DNA of 64,000 nt from Volutella citrinella. Taxonomy: Eukaryota; Ascomycota; Sordariomycetes; Hypocreales; Nectriaceae. The translations under genes and the position numbers were made by a program. Below the pieces are notes generated by a model. It searched no databases, was not told the DNA's origin, and worked only from the letters and a program-made list of their open reading frames with translations. Where the stretch lies: contig JAWZSP010000004.1 in the NCBI GenBank assembly GCA_034401135.1, forward strand, positions 930,001-994,000, given 5' to 3'. Shown one piece after another: positions 1 to 10,043 of this stretch; the stretch's first letter is position 1; each line of letters opens with the position of its first letter.

Positions 1-1166
1 TCAACACTGCGCCCAGGAGCTCAAGGACGCCCGAGTTCGCAGTACCCGATTCGCCGAACACCCCCTCCTTCTGCTGGCGAGGTCCAGTCCCCGCTGATGG
101 ATGCAGTCGATGGACGCCGATATGGTTGCACCCAGGAACAGCGGGACTGGCGTACACGGGCGGGCGTCCTGGGCGTTCGTCCCCGTCCCATGCAATGCGA
201 TGCAGTCCGGGGCCGCGCAGCAAACTGTTTCGCAATGGCATCACGCGCATCCCACACAGAGTGGCTGTCCCAGTCCAGCTGGAAGTTGGACGTTGGCCCG
301 ACCGGACTTGACCGTTGCATCCTCCCCCCATCCTCGGCCATATCAAGCCAGGGACCCCGCGTGATGAATCCTCGAAGCGGAAGTCTACCAGCTCAGTCCT
401 GCCGTCAATGGCACCCTGACGGCTCCAGCAGGCCCAAAGCAGCGCTTGACACCGTTGTCGGCGCTACTGGTAGACTATCCGCGCCTTGACTCAGTCTGGA
501 ACTCAGCCCAGCTAGTTTGCCTGTCTTGGACCCCGGAATTGATAGCTTGCGGTAGAAATGACCACACAGCATTACTAGGGGTGTCACAACTCCTCTCCCC
601 GTCTTAGGCGTACACACCATCAGCGCCATCTCTTCAGCCACCCAGCTGGACTTTCTTTTGTCAAGCCCGGCAGTATCGTCTGTAGTCTACTGCCTATCTC
701 CTCACGCTTGTCCTTGTTAGGTCTCCGTCCTCTTGCGCAATTTAGACTCTGGGCGACTCTGGGTGTATGATAGATCTTTGGTTGTTGATTTCAGAATTAT
801 AGCTTTTAACATCGCAGCCCAGCGGACTACCAATGCCTGTCTTGGCACGGTTACAGTTCATGAGTAATGACAGCACATGCCTTGTGCACATATCCACGCA
901 TGCATGTTCGTGTTGCGTTTGTAACACGCCAGTTGTGTAAATGCTTTGGTGACCTTACACCCAGCCCGCCCCGTTGCCGTCCGGCCCATGGAGGGCGAAT
1001 AGAACAAAAAGAAAGTGCTGTCCATGTCTAGTCATCCATCATTGGTGACTTGAGGTTGAGATCCAATCCAACTCCATATGTCCCTTCAAACCAGGCCTTG
1101 TCCAAAATGAAAGACTCCATGCAGTCCCAAAATCGCAGTATGCCTTTGTCCATCCGCTTACGCACC
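1..1166. other. Intergenic / 3' flank, no gene seen
   Basis: Only short overlapping frames occur here, on both strands, with no recognisable domain and no consistent codon bias. The right part (about 950-1166) is the 3' flank of the minus-strand DUF3433 gene. I see no RNA gene or repeat. Confidence 0.5.
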
Positions 1167-4100
1167 TTAAATTTTCATGTCGTAGAGCGGTACATCACCG
1201 TATGAGTATACTCCCGGTGCCATGCTGATCAAACGGCCCGTATCTGTCGCACCAGTAACCACTGTTCCCGTTACAGTCGTCCGTGTCACGCGCGATGGCG
1301 TGTTCTTTCCCTCATCCTGTACTACACCAATGCCGTACGTTCGCGGGCCGCCGAGGCCGCTGCTCCACCAGCCGAGCCGGAAGGTCTTGCGCCGATGTCC
1401 GTGAGCCAGATCCTTGCCCGTCATCCACTCGGATCCCTCGGGGATGCGCCACCACAGCGTAGAATCCGCCAGGAAACTCGCACGCGCGGCGATGCTTCCT
1501 GGGCTCTTGGGCAGCGGCGTGCCACGGTGCACCGTCCGGAGGGCCATCGCGCCCGCCATCAGGGCAACGGCCAAGAGACCCGTAAGTACGTACGTCTGTA
1601 CGCGACCCTGCGTGAGCCGCGGCACAAAATAATCGAGAGACCCAGCAATGAGAGGCAGGTCACCCGAGGCCTTGCGACGCACCCGCTCGCTGTTGAGGGC
1701 CTGCGCACCAACAAGGCCGTGAAATGAACGGATGGCCTGCACCACGGCATTTTGCCTCTCGTCCGATAACAGACGTTCGAGGCGCATATCCAGTCGTGAG
1801 TTGACCAGCGCACGGAAGAAGCCATCAAGGCCATCCAGCCCCTTCTTGTCCACGAGCTTCTCGAGAGCACCATATGCTGTCGACACCCGCGCCTCGATAT
1901 CCGATGCCCTCTCCGTCGTCGTGTTGGCAATGGGAATGTTGTCCCCGTCCACAGTGAGATCATCTGAGAGCAAAAACGTACGAACGTCGACCGTACGGAT
2001 TGTCTCGTTGCACTTCAGCAGGGTGATGCGCCCGTCATCTGCGCAGCTCCCCCAGACGAAGTGCAAAGTCGCCTTGTCATCTTTCGATCCGTCGCATGAG
2101 GACACCACAAGTGCTGTGTGATCTTGATTACTGCCACAGAGGGGCTGTGCCTTGTCACTGCCGGGGGCCGTACAATTCCATTTCTTCGCGGTTCCGCGGT
2201 TGTAGGTAACAGTGGTCTGGCATTGGAGAGTGGGCAGCAGTGCAGGCAGAGTCACCTCTATTTTCGTATCAGGGAGTGGCCAAGAAGGCGGCAGGTCTGT
2301 CATAGACACCTCTGGAAAGGCGTAGCCTTGGTAAGTCCACTTGGGATATTCAGGGATTGCCTGCACAAACACCTTGTTCACCAGGTCGGCGTTAAGGCTG
2401 CCGTCCAGAGAGTCGGTGGTAGACTGAAACTGCGATTCCTGGCGAAGTTGCAGGTCAAACGACTCTGCTACTTCACTGATGGCGAATAACCCCGCAGTGA
2501 AGATGGGCATCAGCCAGCCGGCCATGGCCATCACCTTCTTGTTGAAGACGGCCCAATCCTGTTGGCTCATGGCCTTGGCTGCCGTGATGACACCAAACTC
2601 GTTATTGTATGTCAGGCCTATCGATTGGGGCCACCGACGCTCCGCAGTCACCAATTTGAGAAACGGCATCAAGCGACGGGCATCAATGTCCATGCGTGCC
2701 CAGAACACCGCCAAACACAGAAACAACAATGTCGGGAGGCATGTCCAAGCGATGAATGCGTCGTCAACGGCTTCAAAGCCGCCATGATTGCCCTTTATGG
2801 CAAAAACAGCCCACAGTCCGGCAACCAGGGCCGTCGAAGCGCCCAGGCCGGTAACAACAGCGAGCGCGCCCATAGACCAGGGTTGGTAGACACCCATCTC
2901 CTCGTCCATCTTAGGCAGCATTTCCATACTCATATTGGCATTGGGGCCACCGTTTAGCTGCTTCAGTTGGAACCCTTCCTGTGGTTGGCCTCCTGGCTGT
3001 CGGAGCTCGGTGGTATACCACGAACCGGCCAGGCGTGCTGCAACAATATTCATATCGCAGTTACCTGTCCCGCTCAATCTTGTAAAGAATTCTCGGCTTC
3101 GGGTGAGCAAAGCGGTCGTGCCGGCCAACGAGTCAGGATCCTGAGGCGCGATGCCGGTTGGGGGAGGAGCGTGGTAAATCATCGGTAGCATGAGACCGGC
3201 AGACAGGGCCAATAGCACCACGAGCGTGTGCAGGATACCTTCTCTGGCACGTAACGTCTTCGAGCCGTCGGCATGAATCTCGGCGTGGAAAACTGCAGTC
3301 GACAGGACCACCTGCACCCGGAGAAGCAACGATACGACTATGGACACAACGACCAGATGATGACGGTTGCGGAAAGCAGTGGCCAGGGCGGGGATACTTC
3401 CCATGCTCGGATAATCGAGAAGGATTGTGCGGTGAGCCTGCTTGCGTCGTGTGTCCTCGACGCTTGCGGGTCGGCCCTCGAGTATGAGCCAGGGCGTGTA
3501 CATGAGGGCCTCCATTTCAACACGGGACCAGAGCATGGCCGCGATAGATATGACTGTGAACTGGTAAGCATATTGAAGGAAAGTCTCAAAACGACCCGAC
3601 TCACGAACGACTGGCCCAAAAGTCCACAAACCCAGCAGAGTGCTTGCCTTGTCTTGGCTGGAGAATATATAGCCCATGGCTTCAGCAGCAGCGGCCATGG
3701 CAACCAGAAACCCAACGAAGACGGCCACAACCCGCTTGCGGAGCCACCATGGTCGAAATCCATCTGTCACCTGCACCTCCGTTGCCTCCATCTCCTCGGC
3801 GGGCTGGCCGCGAGCTGTGTTGGGTGGGCTGTCATAGTAAGGATTCTCCAGGACAACATCGATGTTGTGTTGGGGGAAATGGCTTCCAGTCCTAGTTCCA
3901 CCTTTCTTACGGCTGTGGGAAGCGGTACTGCCCGTGGCTGTGGCCGATGCCGTGTACGTGGTCCCGCGATCAGAAGAAAAAGGATCCCCTGAGTTTGTGG
4001 GTGACGGAGAGTGGGGGAATTGGCTTCGCGTCAGGGGAGTAGTCGGAAAGTGAGGGCTGCGAGGGCTGCTGAGGCCGTGCTGGCTGAGGGGACTGCGTGG

Positions 4101-4466
4101 TGAAGCTGGGATTGTTTGGTTAAGGACGCTTGTGTGTGCGATAGCGTCCCGCTGCTGCTGCTCTTGCTGCTGCTGCGATGAGCTGGTGTGTGAGGGCGGT
4201 GGTGGTGAGAGGAGCGGGCGTGTGAAGAAGGGCGTCGTGGAACTGGTGGGTTGAGGCGATGGGTATCGGGCGAAGCTGGTCGCATTGGTGTTTGTTGCAG
4301 AGAGGCCATCGATGCTGGAGAAAGGACGAGGTGAGAGGCCCGATGTCTGGTGCTCCAGCTGCTTGTAGCTGGGGATCTCGATTTGGGCGGGACGGTTGTC
4401 GTCGTCTGGGTACGTCGGGCTCATCTGCTGGCCATGGAGGCCAAGGTTGTTCCAAGAGGCCGCCAT
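1167..4466 (-). CDS. DUF3433-domain multi-pass membrane protein
   Basis: A single uninterrupted frame of 1099 residues; the start is the first in-frame ATG at 4466. Residues 1-235 are low complexity, rich in Ser, Pro, Thr and Gln with a Q-run near 97-105, and are probably a disordered cytoplasmic tail. Hydrophobic segments follow at roughly 247-266, 298-315, 369-390, 410-430, 531-556, 570-590 and 640-663, with one more near the C-terminus. A DPDSLAGT motif followed by a leucine/arginine stretch (about 443-457) is typical of fungal DUF3433 proteins, which usually carry two such membrane modules. The soluble stretch between the last two membrane segments has several Cys and N-glycosylation sequons, so it may face the lumen or outside. 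The function of this family is not established. Family assignment is fairly sure; any role would be a guess. Confidence 0.82.
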   Translation of the reverse strand: MAASWNNLGLHGQQMSPTYPDDDNRPAQIEIPSYKQLEHQTSGLSPRPFSSIDGLSATNTNATSFARYPSPQPTSSTTPFFTRPLLSPPPPSHTSSSQQQQEQQQRDAIAHTSVLNQTIPASPRSPLSQHGLSSPRSPHFPTTPLTRSQFPHSPSPTNSGDPFSSDRGTTYTASATATGSTASHSRKKGGTRTGSHFPQHNIDVVLENPYYDSPPNTARGQPAEEMEATEVQVTDGFRPWWLRKRVVAVFVGFLVAMAAAAEAMGYIFSSQDKASTLLGLWTFGPVVRESGRFETFLQYAYQFTVISIAAMLWSRVEMEALMYTPWLILEGRPASVEDTRRKQAHRTILLDYPSMGSIPALATAFRNRHHLVVVSIVVSLLLRVQVVLSTAVFHAEIHADGSKTLRAREGILHTLVVLLALSAGLMLPMIYHAPPPTGIAPQDPDSLAGTTALLTRSREFFTRLSGTGNCDMNIVAARLAGSWYTTELRQPGGQPQEGFQLKQLNGGPNANMSMEMLPKMDEEMGVYQPWSMGALAVVTGLGASTALVAGLWAVFAIKGNHGGFEAVDDAFIAWTCLPTLLFLCLAVFWARMDIDARRLMPFLKLVTAERRWPQSIGLTYNNEFGVITAAKAMSQQDWAVFNKKVMAMAGWLMPIFTAGLFAISEVAESFDLQLRQESQFQSTTDSLDGSLNADLVNKVFVQAIPEYPKWTYQGYAFPEVSMTDLPPSWPLPDTKIEVTLPALLPTLQCQTTVTYNRGTAKKWNCTAPGSDKAQPLCGSNQDHTALVVSSCDGSKDDKATLHFVWGSCADDGRITLLKCNETIRTVDVRTFLLSDDLTVDGDNIPIANTTTERASDIEARVSTAYGALEKLVDKKGLDGLDGFFRALVNSRLDMRLERLLSDERQNAVVQAIRSFHGLVGAQALNSERVRRKASGDLPLIAGSLDYFVPRLTQGRVQTYVLTGLLAVALMAGAMALRTVHRGTPLPKSPGSIAARASFLADSTLWWRIPEGSEWMTGKDLAHGHRRKTFRLGWWSSGLGGPRTYGIGVVQDEGKNTPSRVTRTTVTGTVVTGATDTGRLISMAPGVYSYGDVPLYDMKI

Positions 4467-7400
4467 GGCTGGGCGCAGGCTGGTTTATACTCCCGTCGGA
4501 GTGCTGGTGCTGCTGCGACGACCTATCGGTATCGCGATCGTCGGGGTTGGTGTTGAGTGATCGACAGGTTCGCGCGGCGGCGCCCACACACACGGGCCCT
4601 GATCGCCAACGGCCAGAATCCTATCCTGCCTATCAGTGCGGAAGATGATCCGTGAGCGACAGCGCAATGAGCTCTGGTTGTCCCGACTCGACGCTTTGTT
4701 TGGTCGGTTTTTCGCGGCGCCACAGAGTTGCGACGAGGGCCAGTGAGTTGTGAAGGCGAGAGTCGGTCGATGGCGAAGGTGGTTCAGTAAACGGGGGATA
4801 AGGGAAGGCACCAAATACTGGGATGTCTACTAATACAAGTACTGCTGATATTCGGCCATCGGAAGGATCGACTTGCTTGTGCTTGCCTTGTGCTTGTCTG
4901 TGCCTTCCCAGTCGAACAACTGGTGGGTGTTGCTGCCAGAATGGGTCCAACAAGGAGCGAGCCGCTTGAAGGATTGCGGCGTCTAATCTACAAGGCCAGC
5001 CGAAGTGAACGTGGGCTATTCTGTGGAGGCACGGGACCACTAGATGTCAATCCAGCTTGCACAAAGAGCATGGAGGCAGACTTGGGGTATTAGCCCCCTC
5101 ATGCAATCCCATCCGATCCATGCAGGACGAGGACTGGACGACGGGGCAGACCAGCTTCCGCACCTGGCGCGCCTGAACTAAGAGATGGCACCTACACTAC
5201 GCTGCGCTACGGGCTGCACTACGGGCTGCACTACGGGCTGCCCTCGTCAGCTTCAACGTCCAGGAGCCACAAGAGACAGACTGCCATTGCCTCAGCCCAC
5301 CACCACTCACCTGGGGGGCTCCCAACACCCCGGCTTCCTGCCGCGTCAACCTGGATAAGCTACCGCTAGCAGACTAGCAGCCCTGAAGCCTCCTGGCGCT
5401 CTGTCTGCCGCCATACCCGTCTCTACCTAGCGGACGGCGCCTTGGCCTGGGCTCCAGATCCAGCGATTCCAGCCCGCCCGCTGCACAAGAGCACGTTGCG
5501 CGTTGGCTTATGCACCTCAGCCAATACAAGGCGTGCTAAGTCGATAGCTGTTGCTTGGCCTCCATGCCCAACCTAACCTTGCTTGCGGGCGACCAGGTCC
5601 CTGTGTGTAAGTGTGCTCCCACTATGGCACACTCTGCATCCACTAGTAAGCAGTGCTGACCAAAAATAGGCTGTCGAAAGGGGCCATTTTCAATAAGAGT
5701 CAGAATATCAAGCATTCATGGATGCCAGCTTGACGCTCACCTCACCCCGGCCCCAGCTGTGCCTCCCGAGTCCTAGGCGATCGTCCTCGGCGGCGTCGAA
5801 TGGCACCCGTGTGGAGATTCCAACTCTCTCGGTCAATTATTTACCTTACCGCCACACAATGCACTGTCCAAGCCAGCCCGGCATTCATTACCTACTAACC
5901 TATCCGTACTTGTGCTCTTGAGAAAGCCAGCATGAACTAATTACTACGTAAGCTGTCGGAAGCGTGTGCGGACAAGACGTTGGCGTTGCTAGCTTATGGA
6001 GTATTAGGTAGCCTGGAGAAGCCACACCCCCCGCCATCCCACCCAGAATGGACCACAGCGGGTGCGTCTAGTGCAAATGGGTACAGTACAACCGCTGTCG
6101 CTCCACCGCCATCACCATACCTCCTCACCTTCACCACCAACGATTGCCCCGATTCCATCCCGACATCACCACTCTTGGGCCGTCAAACCACCCGGAGCGT
6201 CACATCCACCCCCGCCTCCGAACCCCTCTCGCGTCCGCAAACAGTGCTGCGATTTCTGCCCTGCATGGCCTCTGCCCACATACCGGCATGGCGTGCATCG
6301 GTGGGACGGTGATGCCTGGGCAGAAAGGGGAGTGATCAGTTTCTCGTTTGTCCTCTGTCGTATCCATTTCCATGCCCATGCTCCCCTGGCAGGTATGGAG
6401 TCGCCTGTTTACCTTGCACCTTGCCCTGCTTCAATGACCCTTTGCTACGAGTCCGACGACTACCTTGATTCCTCGGGTAGAAGCCGGGTGGCATGTCACC
6501 CCCAACTGCACGGATACCTATCCACACAATCTCATCCCATCGATGTTGATTGTTGCCGTCCCTTGCCGTCCTGCCCAGCTCCGCCCCCCTCTCCCCTGCG
6601 AGTGGCTGTCGCTTCTCGCTGCCCTGGTCGCGTTGCCCGCCCGGCCACTGAGGCAATTGAGATGATGAGGTGAGTCTCGGTTCACTCAACCCAGCCCTTG
6701 TCCACTGTGCCGGTAGTGCATAGGCTCTATACTGCGCAGTTATTATTCACATGGGGACTCGACGTATCCCACGAAAACCACTCAATGGGACCGAAATCAG
6801 TTGTGCGCCATGCACAAGGCCCAACCCGAGCCTGTTTAAGGAAACTGGCACCCCCACCCCCTGGGAACTAAGGTTGGGCCCCATGGCCAAAACGGCGCTC
6901 GTGGGCGTTGCCAAAGCCAATATTCAAGCCACGGCCGCCGCCACCGCCATGCGCTCTGCGCGTCGCCCATCTTCACCGTCGCGTGCTCTGATGCTGAACG
7001 CTTGCTTCCTGAGTCAACCGGTTGCAGCGAGGAGAGAGGCGGGGCTGGGCATCCTTCTCCAACTACGGATTCCATGTCGATCAATGAGATGCGAAGCTGT
7101 TGGCAACCTCGTCCGCTAGATGACTGACGAGGTGACTTCGTCTATCGAGAATCCCCACAACCATCACCACCACCGTCGGATCGGGTCTGTCCAACGGTCC
7201 AAGTTTGATGGCGCCGAGGGCACGTGCGCAGCCCCGAGAACTGAGCACGGCTGTCCCGGACGCATCACCGCGATGACAAACCGTGGCCCGGTGCCTTGCT
7301 TGCTCGCTTGTTGCATGCTTCCTTCCTTGTCTTGTCCTGCAACTACCACGCGCTGCCTTGGCTTGAGCCTTGCAACTTTTGGCAATCCAAGTTCCGGACT

Positions 7401-10043
7401 ATGCTCTCTCGAGCTTGGTTCACTCTGCCACAACTACACGGAGTCGTCCAGTTGACAACATGCGCTGGCCATGCATCCATCCTCTTTCGACAGTGATAGC
7501 AAGTGGTGTTGGACTATGTGCTGTGGAGGTGTGACGGCGACAAATGGCGTGCACTGAGTGTGTGTACGTGCAGGCCTTGGCTCGATGTGTAAGGCCCTCG
7601 GCATCTTGGAGCTCTCATCCAGCTACCGCTTCTCGCGCACCATCAATTGGCGATGGTGAATGCCCAACACGACTTGCCCACTTTGCTATCAACTGCCAGC
7701 CCTCTAGGCTTTTTCTGGCAATCCATCAACGCCTCTCAGCCGATCTCCACGCGCTTGACGCCCGCATCGCCAACACTCAATTGCAGCCAAGACGACCCGC
7801 GCAGGCATCCCCAGCCGGGTGCTAGGCAATAGTACCGTTGCAGCAAGCCACTTCTCACGCTGCTCCCCCGATCAACCGCCTTGGCCAAGGTTCGAGGCCC
7901 TGGCATAGACTCAGGGCTGGCTGTCTGCACTGGGGCGGAAGCGCCCATCGACCACCACCCACCATCATATCCATACACAACCCACAACCCACAAATGCCC
8001 CCCCCTCCTCCCTTCGGGCGGTGCGTCTGGGTCGTTTGCCCAGCACCCAGTCAGCGCCCACACGGCCACGCACGCCGCACCGTTCGGTGCCGCCGCCATC
8101 GTTGCGGTAGGCCGTCGGCGGCTCTGCAGGGGAAATTAGCACCCATGCCACTCTGGGTCTGGCGACGTCGAACCCCTCCCCCCCTGCCGGCTGGCCCCCT
8201 TCCCCCTCCCCGCTGCTCCCATATTAGTAGAGATCATGCGGTAGGGGAAAAACCAATTGGTGGTATTGCGACCCTACCCACCCCTCCGGCTGCATCGCTT
8301 GCACCCCAAGCGAGAGCCAGCCGCCGTGAAGAAAAGACTTGGCCAAAAGGTCCGCTCCTCTATCCACAAAGCAAGATGCACAGCGCCGCGGTGCATCATG
8401 CAGCCTCAGCCGCAGCCCAACGCTCGCTGCACTCGGCATTCTACAGCTCTGCACTCTGCATTCATGTGCCCTCCCGGCGTCCAATCAAAGCTCGGACGAA
8501 AACATGCGTAAATCAGCCCTATCAGAGCGCTGCTCAATCCCGCCCGTATTGCTCAACCGGGAAATGCTCCCCCCCTTTCGAGCGAGCTCGGATCAGTCAA
8601 CGGCTTGAGCCCTGAAGCCACGGCAAGGACTCAAGGGCTCAAGGACACGACGGCAACCAGTTGCAACTTACCAGGGCTAAGAAGCAGAGAAAAAAGCACC
8701 ACACCCACCCACCTAACGCCATTAATCCCCGCCCTGGCCTTACTGCTCAGCAAAGAAGTCGTCTCCATGCCGTAGTGCCGACGACAGCCACTAGTCAGTG
8801 CAACACTTGCTCGACAAACCCAGTCCGTTGCACTGCTCCGCCAGGCACAAAGAGCCGATGATGTGACATGTCCGTCGTTAATCCCCGTGGCCTGTCGGGC
8901 ATTTTACAGCAAGCGGCAAGGGGACAAATCCTTCCCTGGTTTCAGGGGAACAACACCTATTAGGCGATTAGGGGATGCCGATAGGGACGTAGATGCATCC
9001 TTCAATCGAGCTTCCTCAACCACGTAGTACGGTCGTGAGTAGTTCGTGAATAGTCCATCTGCTGACAATCAAGCCGACCTGGAGGCCGTCTCTGTCTGCA
9101 CCTGTCTTGCCATGGACTTGGTCCATCTGCCACCATTACCATCTCTGCCATCGTACTTGGCACAAGTTGTCACAATTGCACAAGGTCTTGGGTTTCTCAG
9201 TCCATCTGCTTCGCTCATTGATAAAGTAAATATGGGGTTTTTTAAACGTCTTGTATATGTTGGACCGCAACAACTCCTACACACCTGCGCTCCTCTCAGG
9301 GGCCGGTCTGGTCCCGATCTCCCGTACATACATACGCAGCTGACGAGAGCGCCTCGTCCACGTCACCTCCGAGAAAGCCTCTCTAAATATACAATCGACG
9401 TGGCCAGAGAAAACCCGCCCTCGCCCTGCTGAGCAGCTTCGACCACCGTCACCGAGATTTCGGTCGAAGCTCCCAAGCATTCGCTGCCGACGCTTTCGCC
9501 AGAACGCGCTCCAGACTCCGTTGTCGTCAGACCATCCCAGACTCTTTCCATGTCCACCATAGTCAAGAAGATAAGGAACCAAAAGGCATTAAAATGATGC
9601 CCAGGTCGCCAGGATGGAGCCGTAAAAATAAACATCGGGACAAGTGGGGGCTCTACCCCTTCATGGCGCCAGGCTGGGTGTTTGTATTCAGTTTCGGTCG
9701 CGGCGACCAACCATAAAAAGTCTATGACAGGGATCCCGCAATGCAGGTATCATTCCCCGTGAGCATGGTAGACCTGTGACGCTGCCAAAGAGATGTTCGT
9801 GAAGGCTCAGCGGCCCGTGGGTGTCAAACGGGACAAGGCCCTGCCGCTGGCGCAGACAGGGCGACATGATGCCCAGTTCGGGTCTCGATCATCAGTTGGG
9901 TCCAAGTGGTAAGGAGAAGTCGTCACAGGTCCACCAGAAGGGTATCGAATCACAATAAAAAGGCAGATAATAATAAGGAAAATGGCGTCGTAGTTAGAGA
10001 TGTGATGCTCGTATATGGGACGAACGCGGTGGTCCTCGCTTCA
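4467..10043. other. 5.6-kb intergenic region, no gene recognised
   Basis: This lies between the start of the DUF3433 gene and the stop of MSB2, so it holds the promoter of the former and the 3' end of the latter. The open frames are short, proline/serine-rich and open on both strands, as expected for GC-rich noncoding DNA. A 12-bp tandem repeat occurs at 5195-5240. A gene split into many small exons cannot be excluded by eye. Confidence 0.45.
5195..5240. repeat. 12-bp tandem repeat, about 3.8 copies
   Basis: The unit CACTACGGGCTG is repeated head to tail. The last two copies are perfect, the one before differs at one base and the first lacks two bases. It lies about 0.7 kb upstream of the DUF3433 start codon, in noncoding DNA. 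Confidence 0.75.

Noticed and set aside
7880..7902. GGTTCGAGGCC, a match to a tRNA B box
   Set aside because: The T-arm does not pair fully, and there is no A box or acceptor stem at the right distance.
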